The notes below the pieces were generated by a model. It saw only the letters and a program-made list of their open reading frames with translations, had not been told where the DNA came from and made no database searches. This document shows, in pieces, positions 1-11,296 of a stretch of 64,000 nt of DNA. The stretch covers positions 20,437,501-20,501,500 of the forward strand of contig CM027381.1 in assembly GCA_015680905.1 (NCBI GenBank), given 5' to 3'. A program made the translations under genes and the position numbers. The stretch is from Coptis chinensis. Taxonomy: Eukaryota; Streptophyta; Magnoliopsida; Ranunculales; Ranunculaceae. Within the stretch, counting starts at the first letter, position 1. Every line of letters starts with the position of its first letter.

Positions 1-349
1 GCCTAGTAGTGCACAACTCCTTAAGAAACTTAAGCGTGGTTAGGTAGCTTTTTATAGCTTCGAGAAAAGGAAGGTTTATCGTTAGATTTTGAAAACGCGT
101 TCCTAATCTCCTCAAAGTTAGTATCCCCGGGTTAGCATGGCTAATTTTCGAGGGGAAGCGGTGGTTTAAGCTCTATATTTAGCGTATGGCTCGACTTGAT
201 GTGTAACCTTGGCTTTCTGTTTCTTAGGTTGTGGTTTAACCGGTACCTCTACACGGTGGTAGGTTCTTCAGTTTCTATTTCGGTATCTAGTTCGATATCC
301 GGTGTAGGAGTATCTTGATGGGGTAACTATAGGCATAGTTACTTTGTTA
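1..349 (-). pseudogene. Region between gag and protease of element A
   Basis: This is the minus-strand continuation of gag, with no long open frame. It aligns by eye with 42,160-42,560 of element B, for example the shared stretches around the 'cacaactc' and 'agaaaagg' words near 10-75. In Athila polyproteins this linker ends in a Lys-rich KFLKEL-type segment just before the aspartic protease, and the same words can be seen here in minus-strand frames. The protease itself lies beyond the left edge. Confidence 0.5.
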
Positions 350-1944
350 TCAATCACTCTTCCGTAAGCGGAGAGTGGTGATGGCATTTAGCTCACCCAC
401 GGTTGTAGTTTCCGTACTAGTATTACCGTTTACTTCAAAGGTCGTGGTTTGTTCTAGGGTTGGGTATAATCGGCACGGAAACACGCCTTTGGTTTGGGCT
501 TTCTCTTGGGCTAACTGTTGGTTTAAATTATTAACGGATTGTAGAATGTGTTGGTTAGATTGAGCCATGGTTTGGAAAAGTTGTTGGCTCACTTGTATGA
601 AGGTGTCAAGACGATCCGGTTGTGTGGGTGTGTAGTAGTCACGGGTGGTGTGACTGGAACTATCTCGCGTTGATTATTTATGGGCGGATTGTGATAGTTA
701 TTATTTACCTGAACGATACCTCTATTAGCATTATAATTATTATAACTACATTGACCTTGTGATTGACCTTGTCGAGGTTGCGCTTAGTTGTTATAATTAT
801 TATAATTACCCTGACCATGTCCTTGTTGTGGTGGAGCTTGGTTATAACTGTGCGTTGGCCTAACATATTGATTATTGTACCCTGTAGGTGTGACTTGTTG
901 GTTATTTCTCCAACCGAAGTTGGGATTTTGTCTCCAAGGGGCGTTAGGTTCACTATTAATGGAACAAGAATGTTCATAGGCTATAGGACAGTGGGAGTCG
1001 GGATGCTCAGGACTCCAACACAAAAACTACATGGATTTGAATTTACATTCATGACAGGGATAGGCTTTTGTTGAATAGAAATAGCCTCTACCTTTTTAGT
1101 TAGAGATTCGATTAAATTTTTAAGTTCTGGATCGGGTTTCATCTCAAACATACCGGCGGCCTTAACTGTTGAAGAAAAACTAGCAGAGCGGGGGATATCA
1201 TCACTCCCCAATTGTTATTGCGTTTAGTTTGTTCTTCTAAAATTTGTAAGCCTCGAGGCTCCTTTACTTAGGAAACTACCCCATTCATTATGTCAAAGAC
1301 TTCTTTATGGTGATGTTGAAGTCCTTTGAAAAAGGCACGCACTAACGTGTCTTTTGCTAGATTATGGTGTGGACACTTTATAAGCAGATCGGTGAAACGA
1401 TTCCAAGCCTCTGAAAATGATTCATGAGGATTCTGTCGAAAGAAGTGAATCTTGGAAAGCATTTCATCCGTCTTTAGGGGTGGGTAAAAATGTTCCATAA
1501 ACAGCTAAACAAGTTTGGCCCATGAGTCCACAGAATTAGGCGCTTGGGCAGTTAACCAAGACGCCGCCTTATCAGCTAAGGTGGAAGGGAATACCCTCAA
1601 TTTAATTTGTTCCGCACCAACCGTAGGATGGTGGAATGTTGTAAGGACTTGTTCAATCCTACGCATGTGCTGATAAGGTTTTTCATGGTCTAAACCATGA
1701 AAAACGGGTAACAAATTAAATATATTTGGGGGGATGCGGAAATCCCCCTTCGGTCTGCTAGAACGATGCAAGATTTAGGGCTATTTCAAGGCTTTATAAA
1801 AGTCAGAGAGAGGAGTCTCTCTTTCTTCAGCCATAATATCAGGTGGTCTGTGTGAAATAGTAGTTAGAGGTGTAGTGGGTGGGAAACTAGATAGACTTGT
1901 TTGTTGACGTTGCCGTGTAATTATGTCAAGACCTTAATCTCATG
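350..1944 (-). pseudogene. gag: Broken Athila-like gag of element A
   Basis: This encodes the capsid and nucleocapsid polyprotein of an LTR retrotransposon. The start (ATG at 1944-1942, MRLRS) is the family start, but a TGA follows at once because about 15 bases present in element B are missing. The capsid domain is clear at 1771-1505 (GDFRIPPNIFNLLPVFHG, then HMRRIEQVLTTFHHPTVG) and continues after a frameshift at 1498-1268 (FRQNPHESFSEAWNRFTDLL). A CCHC-type zinc knuckle spans a frame change near 1060-985 (SPEHPDSHCP). An ITTLR motif near 350-380 marks the end of the Gag-side linker. The N-terminal part is nearly identical to gag of element B. Confidence 0.85.
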
Positions 1945-2459
1945 CAAGACTAAGTTGAACTTAACTAAACATGCAACACTCCAAACAATTCTGATATACT
2001 AGTAGAAACCTCTAACTGGAGATGCGAGGTGTGGTAGAAAGGAATACCTGATTGCGTCCTTGCTTCGCTTATGAATAGCATCTTGTTTACGTGTGTTCAG
2101 TGTAAATAACAAGTTAAAACACTGAAAAACTTGAAAAATCGAAATTCAAAACAAACCTGCAGAAATCCGGAAAATTTTGCTTAGGGCTGGTGATGCTTTC
2201 AGATAGAAGCGTGATCGCTCCTTGTTCCAGTGACTTAGCGCGGGTCGCACTCTCGGTCGGGCTGGGGCGCAAACGCAGCGAACTGGCTTCGTGTTCCAGG
2301 TATAGAGGCGCCTTGTCGCGTTCAGTGTATATTTTTGCGGAACTTTTTCAACGCTGAAATGGACAACCACAGTATGAATCAAACAAGGGTGGGTGGGTTT
2401 AATGGGACTTAAAAATGACTAATTCTACTATGAAAACAATGCTAAAGTGCAACTAAGAT
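1945..2459 (-). other. Untranslated leader of element A
   Basis: This lies between the primer site and gag. It has no supported gene. It holds the GC-rich words 'gcgcgggtcgcactc' near 2235-2255 and 'gggcgcaaacgcagcg' near 2263-2280, which recur in the leaders of element B and the gag fragment at 5067-5441. Confidence 0.6.
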
Positions 2460-2472
2460 GGCAGCGGTGCCA
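2460..2472 (-). other. Primer binding site of element A (tRNA-Asp-like)
   Basis: The minus strand reads TGGCACCGCTGCC, two bases after the LTR end TTATCA. It is close to the TGGCGCCGTTGCC that pairs with the 3' end of tRNA-Asp, the usual Athila primer. Elements E (18,293-18,305) and B (45,304-45,316) have the same site at the same spacing. Confidence 0.75.
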
Positions 2473-2474
2473 TT

Positions 2475-3944
2475 TGATAAAAGTAAAATTGAATTGTCTT
2501 ACCTACGAAATGAACGATGAACTCAAAACCTAAGTAAAACTAAAACTTGAACTTTTGGGTCTATATTTATCAAAGTTTCTACTCTCAAATCTATCGAAAT
2601 AGCGTGGAGTAACAAGTTCGTTCCACTCCTAGTGCTCTAGCATGGAATTGTTTTCTAATCTAATTAGTCGGTCTTAAGTCTATGAGAGTTTTACGAGGGG
2701 GAATTATACTATGATGCAATATGAAATTGATTATTTTAATTTAAACTACGAATGCTATGGAAATATGATTGTTTTTGAATCTAGATAAAGGATTAGAGGG
2801 GAATTGAATCCACCTCGAATCCAACTTAATAACCTAGCATAGATTGTTGTATCTCGATTCTTACGTTCTTACGGCAAGAATTTCGAGTTCTAATCCCTAG
2901 TGTTCGTGGCATTTCTACCAAATACTAACTAGCATGTGAGGTCGTCCACCCATTCTCATGGCGAAACATGACCTTCTAGAGTGGAATAGAATCTACAAAC
3001 AATTCTACACTAACAACTAAGTTTTCATCAAGGCTTCATCAACCCCTCTAATGGAGGTTTTAGTCTTGATTCATCAAACTAACATTTCCCATTGAATCTA
3101 AACTAAACATAATGTAAAGAATTGAAATTTACTTAATCAAACAATAATGACATCTAATTTAATGACTAAAATGAAATAAGAACAAGAATTGAAATTAGAT
3201 CTAGAAATGGAAATGACAAAAATCGAAATTGATAAAAATACTACTTTATTGATCTAATCAAATGAAGAACAAGATTCAAAGGTTTAATCTAATATAATGA
3301 ATTGAAACTAATTAAACTAAGTTCTAAAACTAATTAATGGAGGCTAACTAATCTAGGTCTAATTATCTACCATTAACAAAGAGTGAAGCTTTGGTTTTTA
3401 TACTCTCATATCCAAAAATCATGCATGGGCTTGGAGCCATGTTTTGGGCCAGAGAATCAGGCCCAAAACCCAATTCTTTCAATCTAAAAAGGCCTCTTCA
3501 GCTGCAGTTTGCTTCAACAGACTTTTCGTCCACTTCTGCTCCTCTGATTGGGTCAAGGCTTGGACCATTGGAAAGCTCTTTCCGAGCCGGTCGTTTTGAC
3601 ATAAGGTAGGCCCAATTCCGAGGTCTGAGTCCAAAGATATGGTCTTCGGAAGTTCTGTTGACTTTGTGCACTGTTTCTGCCTGCGTGGACTTTGACTTTT
3701 CAGCTTTGACCCGGCTTTAGAAAGGCTTTGTCTTCTTGAATCTTAGCCTTTAATCACGGAACTCCTTAGTAACTGACCTTTGCTCCTTTATCTCGCTAAA
3801 GTGGCACATTTCTGCACATAATGGACTTTGAAGCCTGAAATGCATAAAAACACGTAATCAGTGTTAACTCTTAATTATTACTCACATAATTGGTTAAAAG
3901 TATGACTGTTACAGGGTTAAAACTACAGTTTTGGGCTCTTATCA
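2475..3944 (-). repeat. 5' LTR of element A
   Basis: The LTR is bounded by TGATAA (2475) and TTATCA (3939-3944); both ends read TG...CA. In element orientation it begins TGATAAGAGCCCAAAACTG. Its outer half (about 3360-3944) is shared with LTRs J, B and E. The inner 350 bases (2475-2829) are specific to A. The small open frames inside it (for example 3391-3609) also occur in the sister LTRs but have no recognisable domain. Confidence 0.8.
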
Positions 3945-5066
3945 TAACCTAGCATAGATTCTTGTATCTCGATTCTCACGTTCTTACGGCAAGAATTTCG
4001 AGTTCTAATCCCTAGTGTTCATGGCATTTCTACCAAATACTAACTAGCATGTGAGGTCGTCCACCCATTCTCATGGCGAATCACGACCTTCTAGAGTGGA
4101 ATAAATTCTACAATGCTTCTACATTATACCACTAAGTTTTCATCAAAGCTTCATCAACCCCTCTAATGGAGGTTTTAGCCTTGAGTCATAAACCCATCAT
4201 TTCCCATTGAATTATAACTACACATCATATTAAAATTTTAACTTAACTAATTTAACTAACAATGTTTCAATCTACTTAAACTACGAAATGATAATCAACA
4301 AGAATTAAAATTAGATCTATAAATTGAAATGACAAAAATCGAAATTGATAAAAATAACTATTTTATTTATCTAATCAATCAAGAACAATGACTCAAGACT
4401 TAATCTAAAACAAGAATTGAAATTGGAACTTAAACTTAATTACTCTACTGAAAACTAGATCTAGAATTATATATATTTTTTAGGTTTAACTAGCTACCAT
4501 TAACAAAGAGTTAAGCTTTGGTTTTTATACTTTCAGATCCAAAAATCGTGCATGGGCTTGAAGCCATGTTTTGGGCCAGAGAATCAGGCCCAAAACCCAA
4601 TTCTTTCATTCCAAAAAGGCCTCTTCAGCTGCAGTTGGCTTCAACAGACTTTTCATCGACTTTTGCTCCTCTGATTGGATCAAGGCTTAGACCATTGGAA
4701 ATCTCCTTCCGAGCCGGTCGTTTTGACATAAGGTAGGCCCCATTCCGAGGTCTAAGTCCAAAGATACGGCCTTCGGAAGTTCTGCTGATGTGTGTGCTGT
4801 TTCTGCCCGCGTCGACATTTCAGCTTTTGACCGGGCTTTAGAAAGGCTTTGTCTTCTTGAATCTTGGCCTTTAATCACGAAACTCCTTAGTAACCGACCT
4901 TTGCTCCTTTATCTCGCTAAAGTGGCACATTTCTGCACATAATGGACTTTGAAACCTGAAATGCATAAAAACACATAATCAGTGTTAACTCTTAATTATT
5001 ACTCACATAATTGGTCTAAAAGTATGACTGTTACAGGGTTAAAACTACAGTTTTGGGCTCTTATCA
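3945..5066 (-). repeat. Second LTR fragment (J), tandem with the LTR of element A
   Basis: The segment repeats 2830-3944 at an offset of about 1,115 bases, with roughly one difference per ten bases, and ends in the same TTATCA (5061-5066). It lacks the first 350 bases of the LTR. The simplest reading is that A inserted into an older LTR of its own family at 'taacc', leaving this right-hand piece; an internal tandem duplication of the LTR would look the same from inside the window. Confidence 0.7.
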
Positions 5067-5441
5067 GCTAGGGTGAAAGGAAACACCCTAAGCTTTACTT
5101 GTTCAGGTCTTATGTTAGGATGATGAAAGTAGTAAGAACTTGTTGTATCCTACGTAAGTGGTGATAAAGCTTCTCATGATCTAAACCATGGAAAACTGGT
5201 AGCAAGTTAAAGATGTTAGGGGGGATTCTAAAATCTCCCATTGTATCTACAATAACTATGCAAGAGTCAAGTCTATCGTTCAAAGCTTTGTAAAAATCTC
5301 TTCACCTATTGCTACAGATGTAGTGGTGGTGGGTGTAGGTGTTTTGTGTGTATTATTGTGTGAATTTCTAGATAGGCGATTATTTTTGTGTTGGCGAGAA
5401 ACTAAAATAGTAGGTTTATGCGTACCAAATCTTAATCTCAT
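5067..5441 (-). pseudogene. gag: Truncated Athila-like gag, probably of element E
   Basis: The N-terminal third of a gag starts at ATG 5441-5439 (MRLRFG, compare MRLRSG in element B). A frameshift separates this start from the capsid sequence GDFRIPPNIFNLLPVFHG near 5240-5185. It breaks off at the LTR end at 5066, at the codons for LADKAA, whose bases TGATAAG equal the LTR terminus. It is more diverged from A and B than those are from each other. Assignment to element E (LTR at 18,308-19,598) is an inference from orientation, and requires D to have inserted in E's leader. Confidence 0.7.
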
Positions 5442-6964
5442 GCTAGTTTTAAGTCTAATAGGCAATTTCTAATAAGCATGAAAAAATTAGCCTAATTATT
5501 ATTAGAAATAGAATCCTCTTACAGTATATGCGAGGATGTAAAGAGGTGTTACCTGGAGCGTTCTTGCTACGTGTATAAATAGCGCCTTCAACAGCCTTGA
5601 AGCACGTCTATTGTTACTTGAACACTTATACAAGTACTGATCCAGGTCCACGAGGTGAATTGTGAAGTCATGTAAAATGTTCAACCTTATCAGTATTATC
5701 TAGAGGGCGGGCATACTCTCTAATATGCTAATTTGAGCGCAGGTTGCACTGTATTAAAAATAAAGGTCGAACTTTTTTTTACTCTGGGCTTCGTGTTGGG
5801 CATGGATGTCAGGCCTATGAAACTGGCTTTGGTAGTTGGCGGGCTTATTAATTTAACTACTAATATTTTCAAACCAACGGCCAGGCCACTTAAGAATTGA
5901 GGGAGGTTGTCCGTGCGTGCACGCTCCTTAATTAGAGAACCCCAATTCTTTAAGTTTTATAGTATGAAAAATTAATTTTGAATTACTTAAGTTGTTGGGC
6001 ATACGAGTACTATAATGTACTCATGAGGTGATATTGTACTAACTGTAAAATAATTAATTTATTCTAATTAAACTAGGGGGCACGCGCTAAAAAATAAGGT
6101 AATTTGGGCACGGGTCGTGCCTAGGAAAGAGAGCATGGGGAGCGCTGTGAACAGGCAAATTGAGGGCGCAGGCGTACTCTGATCAGTCCCCAAATGTGCA
6201 TTTTATTACCTTTACAATGCTTCAATATGCCCTTACTTCTTATGCTTAATGAACATACAACTTATAACTTTTGCTACCATTTGTAGGATACATGCCATTT
6301 AGGACGCATATTCCTAATACGTGCATTTTAGCACAAAAAGGATGACTATTTACACTGCTTGGAAAGATTTCAGCTTAAGAGCAAAAGTGCTAGAAAGTCA
6401 AAGTCAAAAATCAAGTCAACTGTCAATGTCAAAGACTCAAGGACTCAAGGCTATGAACTCAGGGACCTAGAGCCAAAATCAAGACTTTTATTGTATGGGC
6501 TTAGGTCAAAAGCCCACAAAGATTGTTTCTAGAAGGAAGGGCATAAGTGTAAATGGTGTCCTATATAAACCAAAGTTGTAGAGAAAGAACATGACACTAG
6601 AGCTAATCTTTGGTCATTAGGAGTAGATTAAATGTTTTAATTGTTATTTACTTGTTTTCTATTTTTATGTTCTTCAAGTTTTAGTGTTTTCAATACAAGT
6701 TCTTAATTTTTTCAATACAAGTTCTTAGTCTTTTCAATACAAGTTTTTCATCCTCTCTTATATACAAGTTTTCTCTACTTATTTCATCTTTGATTAAATC
6801 CTACAAACACAAGTCATACTCATTTGACAAGTTCAAATGAGTATAACTTTGTGAGCAATATGACCATCCAATCCATTTTCATACAAGTTTCTCCATTAAA
6901 ATGTGTTAAGAGTCCAAACTACTCTAGATAAAAACTAGTGTTTCCACCATTATAACTTAAGAAC
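5442..6964. other. Non-coding stretch: leader of the gag fragment and AT-rich LTR/leader-like sequence
   Basis: I see no gene here. The first part (to about 5,700) resembles the gag-proximal leader of A and B. Words such as 'gggcacgggtcgtgcc' near 6105-6122 match the GC motif of those leaders. From about 6,190 the sequence is AT-rich and LTR-like, with a plus-strand TATA-like 'ctatataaacc' at about 6552. It holds three 22-bp direct repeats at 6687-6752. Confidence 0.45.
6687..6752. repeat. Three 22-bp tandem repeats
   Basis: The units begin TTTTCAATACAAGTT at 6687, 6709 and 6731 and differ only near their 3' ends. They sit downstream of a TATA-like box and may be part of an LTR or leader. 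Confidence 0.8.
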
Positions 6965-8687
6965 TGTAGAGGTTGTAGAAACAGTTATTTCATAATGCAA
7001 ATTTCTACAAACCGCGAAAACCCACGCACAACGGAATTAATGGGGTTCACGGTTTTGGATAGAAAAACATACCTTTGAATTAGCTTCTTGATATCTCTGA
7101 GAATCCAATAGCTATGAATCCGAATCAACAATCAACCCCTTGATCTTCTGTTGTATTCCTTTAGAATAGATTGGACGTTGTGTAGGCAATGATCTACCAA
7201 CCCCCTTCTTTCTTACAAAGCTAGATCCAATTTTGGATTTATCTTTCCTTGCCTCTCTTTTCAATCCAGTGAATAGTGAATTTTTGCCAGGAGAGAAGTG
7301 ATTCTATTTATAGGCTACAATAGGGACCATGAGGAGAAATTAGGGTTGGGCCTCCTGACGGGCTTGGGCTTCCCATGTTCGCCCAGAACACACGGCCCAA
7401 GTCCGTCAACAAATGGCTTATTCCACTAAAGACCATTGTTGCACTACCGCCCTAATCCCAAATTACGTGTCAGCATTTATGGGCTCCATATTATATGTTT
7501 GTGGATCTCCCCGTGTTTAAGATATTGAATGTCCATTGATTAAGTCAAGTTACTGACAACTACATTAATCAACTTCTTATGTCCTTGAGTAGTACCACTC
7601 AACCTCATTGTCATGTCGGAATAAATCCACCTGTAGGGTTTACATGACAATCTTTTTGAGCTCCTCAAGGGGACATCATCAACCCGACTTCTTGCGGGTC
7701 ACGGATTCCTTCTATAATCAACAACACACCTTACATACAATGTCATTACCCAATTTATCGAGTTTGTTGATTCACAAATGAATCTCACTCATTGATGATT
7801 TAAAGCAATGTATAATGCACGTAAGTACCCATTATTATATCCAGATTAAGAGGACAAACATCCATAATAACAGAGGCATTTGTTCTCTTATATAGTCAGT
7901 ATAAAGAGAAATAGCCTTACTTGGTCCTGTTCAATACACACAAAAGTGTACTAGTGTAATCCTATAGTCAAGATAGACTAATACCAGATTATACTACAAC
8001 CGTACCAATAGTTTGTCCAAATCCATCTAGGTTATGAACGATTACTTATACTTTATAAGGTACTGATGATATGATCTTCTGTGTGTTCACACCATATCAT
8101 CTACAACATAAAGTATTAGACACATGCATATAACTAATAACATATATAATATGCATAATATTTGCCCATATGATTCTCATTCAAAATATAAAGAATTAGA
8201 GTTAATACAAAAGTAATGTTTTTAGTATATAACCCTATCAGAGGTTTGGTGTTTTAGGGTCTACGACTTGAGGTTGAGGTTGAGGTTGTGGTTGCACTCT
8301 TTCTTGGGATAAGAGTTGCCTACGTATCAAGTTTCTCAGGATAAACTTGAATCAAATCTTACGTAGTTCATCTCTCTCTACTTATAGATGTTTGAGCTGA
8401 CCTTCCTTATTTGCTCCAGGACGTTGTCAAGGGTAGATCCACATTGTGTGCTATCTTGATGATTCATCATTATTCCTGATGTTACAAAGTAAATGTCTCC
8501 TTGATTGGTGCGTTGACTGAGCTCCAAGATTGCGTTAGATCATTTGCTTCCATCTATGGCTGTAACTGGTATTTAGGACGACTTGAGTCTGGGTCGTTGT
8601 TACGTCTTGATAGCTCGGTATGAGCTAGTGAAGTACGACCTGGTGTGTGGACACATGTGTTATAATGTAGAACGGAGGGTACTTACA
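6965..8687 (-). repeat. 3' LTR of element D, interrupted by solo LTR F
   Basis: Bases 6965-6973 (TGTAGAGGT) and 8246-8687 together match 17,514-17,969. The minus-strand start is TGTAAGTACCCTCC (8687 downward). A purine-rich tract AAAAGGGGTTA lies just outside on the minus strand (8688-8698), where a polypurine tract belongs. The insertion of F after GAGGT explains the split. Confidence 0.85.
6974..8240 (-). mobile_element. Solo LTR F (copia-like)
   Basis: A 1,267-bp LTR with termini TGATAGGG and TTTCTACA on the minus strand is flanked by a perfect 5-bp duplication GAGGT (6969-6973 and 8241-8245). There is no primer site, tract or coding sequence beside it, so it is a solo LTR left by LTR-LTR recombination. 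The sequence style suggests a Ty1/copia family, but that is only an impression. Confidence 0.85.
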
Positions 8688-9076
8688 TAACCCCTTTTAT
8701 TTTATTTATTCTTTGGACAGCAGTGATGTGAAAAGAAAAGATAAAATAAAGCTTTAAACACGTGTCGTGCAGCTGACTTTGTTTGGTTTGGAAAATGTGC
8801 GGGAACTGTTGGATCTGACCCGGGCCCCAAAATCACGGCGGTTTGTGGGCGAGTTATGATTGTGTTGTGTGGGAAACCCAAACATTTTGTCTTTTTCGTG
8901 GTTTGTGCAGTTGAAGGGTTTAGGGTCTGGCCATGGTTTCTTATTTCTCATTCTATCAACATGAGTCAAGAAAAGCAAAGAAAAAAAAGAGAAAGCAAAA
9001 ACTTTTCGAGTTTTCATCTTCAGGTACGTCTTTTTGAGCTTTAAAATTTGATCTCTTTGCTTCTTTTGTTTTTGTA
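8688..9076 (+). promoter_or_regulatory. Upstream region of the antisense gene of element D
   Basis: This stretch lies between the 3' LTR of D and the first ATG of the plus-strand gene at 9077. It is the only place for that gene's own promoter. Short open frames are present on both strands but none has a recognisable domain. No clear TATA box at the expected distance could be named. Confidence 0.35.
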
Positions 9077-11296
9077 ATGTCGATTACTAGTGATAGTTTG
9101 AGTGGGGAAGTGGAGATTGATCAGTGGAGAGTGAGAATTGTAAGTGATGGGGATGATGGTGTTAGGGCACGTAGTGGAGGTGAGGCGTCATCGTCCTCTT
9201 CCTTGGAGACGATAACTAATGTGGCGGTGTCTAGGTCGGTGTGGGATAACTTTGGGGACTTGAGAAAAGAGTTTGGGATTATATGCCTTGAGATGGTAGG
9301 GTTGTAATTATGTATGGCCAACTGAAGGCGGGGCTGAGGTTGCCTTTCTCACATCTGACTTTGGACGTTCTGAATTTTTATGGTAAGACACCCGTGTAGT
9401 TTGTGGGCAATAGCTGGAGGGTGTTTCACGTGCTAGATTTGTCGAGACTCAGAGGTTATAATATCTGTTTGTCTGACGTTTTGGAGCATTTCTCTATGAA
9501 AATCTCTGCTGCTATGAACTTTGGTTTTCAAGTGATGAAGGGTAAATCACCGGTGATTGTTGGTGTAAGTAAGGAGGAGTGGAGCGTAGGCCTCTGTTGA
9601 TTGTGGGGAATTATTGTCCTCCTGGGTATAAGGTGGAGAATCGTAGTGTGAGGACTAATGGTAGGTCGTTTATTTGATGTAGGTCATTTCTATGTTGTAA
9701 GTTGTAGGTTGTAGGTCGTTTGTTTTGGTTATAAGTTCAATAGGATGACGTTCTGATGTTTGTTTGTTTTGTAGAGGTTGTAATTCGTGATAGTACATCT
9801 ACGGACGCTATTGAAGAGTTTGCTAGGCTGACTTTGGAAGAGAAAGTGTCCTTGTTGAGGGAGGTTGCCCACTACTTCAAGAGACGAGGCGATGCAAAGA
9901 TTAACAGGAAGAAAGATGAGCAGAAGAAGAGGGCTCGTAAGCTTGCTCTTGATATCTCTGATTCTAACTCGGATCCTAAGATGGAGAGGGAGAGCAAAAG
10001 GAGGCAACCTGTTTCTGGAGTGAGAACAACTAGAGGAGCTGCTGATAGCTGTTCTGCCTCTAGATGTTCTGAAGGTGGTGATGGTGACCGAGTTGGTCGT
10101 GGTGTAGGTGGAAGTGCTGGGGGGAGTGGTGATGCTCCTACACCTTTTCTGAGGCCTCAGCTGAAGAGGGGCTCTGAGGTGGTTGAGTCTGAGGGGGTGA
10201 AAAGGAGCCGAACTGGGTCTGAGGAACGACCTGGTGTGGGAGAAGGTCATACCTCTTCAGGTCGGACTCCTTTGAAAAAGATGAATCTAAAGGACTTAGC
10301 TATTGATGTGGGGGTGGCTGATGCCCAGGGGGCAAGAAAAAGGCTAGTGAGACTGAGCTAGCTGTCCAGAAGTGCAAGGGGTTGGGAGTGCAGCCCCAGG
10401 TGACAAGGCTGCTAAGTCTGACGTCCTAGATAGGGTTGTCAGCTACTACGACCTAGTGAGTGGTTTGAGAAAGCTAGCGAAGAATATGGACTGCAGCTTC
10501 AAGTCTTCACTAGTTGCTAGAGGGCTACAGGAGAGTATTGCCTTGGATGGAGATAGGCACCAACTGGAGACGGGGAAGGACTTGGAAGCAAACCTGAAAG
10601 ATATGGATCGTTCCATCTGCTTTGTAAGTGTCCATCCGATCTGAGCTTTTGTTTTGTACTTTGATTTATTGCTTTGTGACTTATTTTGTTGTTTGTCAGG
10701 TCATGGCCATGTATAGGAAGCTGAAGGAGATGGCAACTATCTCTGACCTATACAAAAATGAGATGGATGCTGCCAAGGAGGCCTATGACAAGTTGTTGGC
10801 GGTGCAAAAGGTGGAGCTTGCTGAAGTTAGGGGGATGAGGGCTCAGGTCGGGGAGCTGGCTGGTAGGGTTGCCTTGTTGCAACCATCTCTTAACGCTTCC
10901 AGGGTGGAGGTCGGGCATTAGGTTGCTGAGTGCAAAAATGCGTAAGTCATTGCTGAGCAAGCTCAAAATGAATACAACGACCTTGTTGACTTGGTAGAGA
11001 GTGGTGATGTCTACGTTCTAGTGGATGATTACATGGAGCTCGAATGTAAGTACAAAACCCTCAAGAGGTCGGTCGAAAGTGGGGCTGCAATAGTAGCTGT
11101 GGAAAGTACTATTGCAGATGCTAGTAGACGACATGATCTGCCAACTGACCAGGGTGCTGCTCCAACTGCTCAGCCAACTGAAGATGTTGCCACTAATGTG
11201 CTGAATAGGAGTGGTGATCCAGCTTGTGGCCCTGTTGGTGAAGAGGGCTGTCAACTGGACCCTTTGAATGTGGAGCATCTTGCCCATGTTGATTGA
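9077..11296 (+). pseudogene. Spliced extra gene antisense to element D (Transposase_28-like, coiled coil)
   Basis: A plus-strand gene of about 640 codons lies antisense to the retrotransposon. Exon 1 (9077-9660) holds MYGQLKAGLRLP, LDVLNFYGKTP and NSWRVFHVL, the pattern of the 'putative gypsy type transposon' domain (Pfam Transposase_28). Intron 1 (9661-9774, GTAGGT...TTGTAG) joins ...VRTN to EVVIRDST in frame. Exon 2 (9775-10,623) is basic, Gly/Ser-rich. Intron 2 (10,624-10,699, GTAAGT...TGTCAG) joins SICF to VMAMYRK in frame. Exon 3 is coiled-coil-like and ends at TGA 11,296. Stops (9397, 10,919, about 10,943) and frameshifts (near 9300, 9575, 10,330, 10,400) show decay. Extra ORFs at this site, some antisense, are known from Tat elements; their function is unknown. 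Confidence 0.75.

Larger units (their letters stand above)
1..3944 (-). mobile_element. Athila-like Ty3/gypsy element A (5' part, runs off left edge)
   Basis: This is the 5' half of an LTR retrotransposon on the minus strand. Going down in coordinate it has an LTR (2475-3944), a tRNA-Asp-like primer site (2460-2472), a GC-motif leader, a broken gag and the start of the protease region, which leaves the window at base 1. The gag and the reading order match the Athila branch of Ty3/gypsy, and element B (37,667-46,412) is a close relative. Stops and frameshifts show it is dead. The 3' LTR is outside the window. Confidence 0.8.

Noticed and set aside
705..1074. Overlapping open frames on both strands around 705-1,074
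   Set aside because: The low-complexity Asn/Gln-rich tail of gag A gives long frames in several phases; only the frame with the zinc knuckle words is meaningful.
2146..2382. Minus-strand frame in the leader of element A
   Set aside because: No domain, and it is not conserved in the leader of element B; the GC content of the leader motif explains the absence of stops.
3391..4736. Repeated 72-codon frames in the LTRs (3391-3609, 4518-4736)
   Set aside because: They are simply the same LTR segment twice. No known domain and no codon-position bias was apparent by eye.
8754..9044. Open frames on both strands upstream of the antisense gene of D
   Set aside because: Short, overlapping each other on opposite strands, and without motifs.
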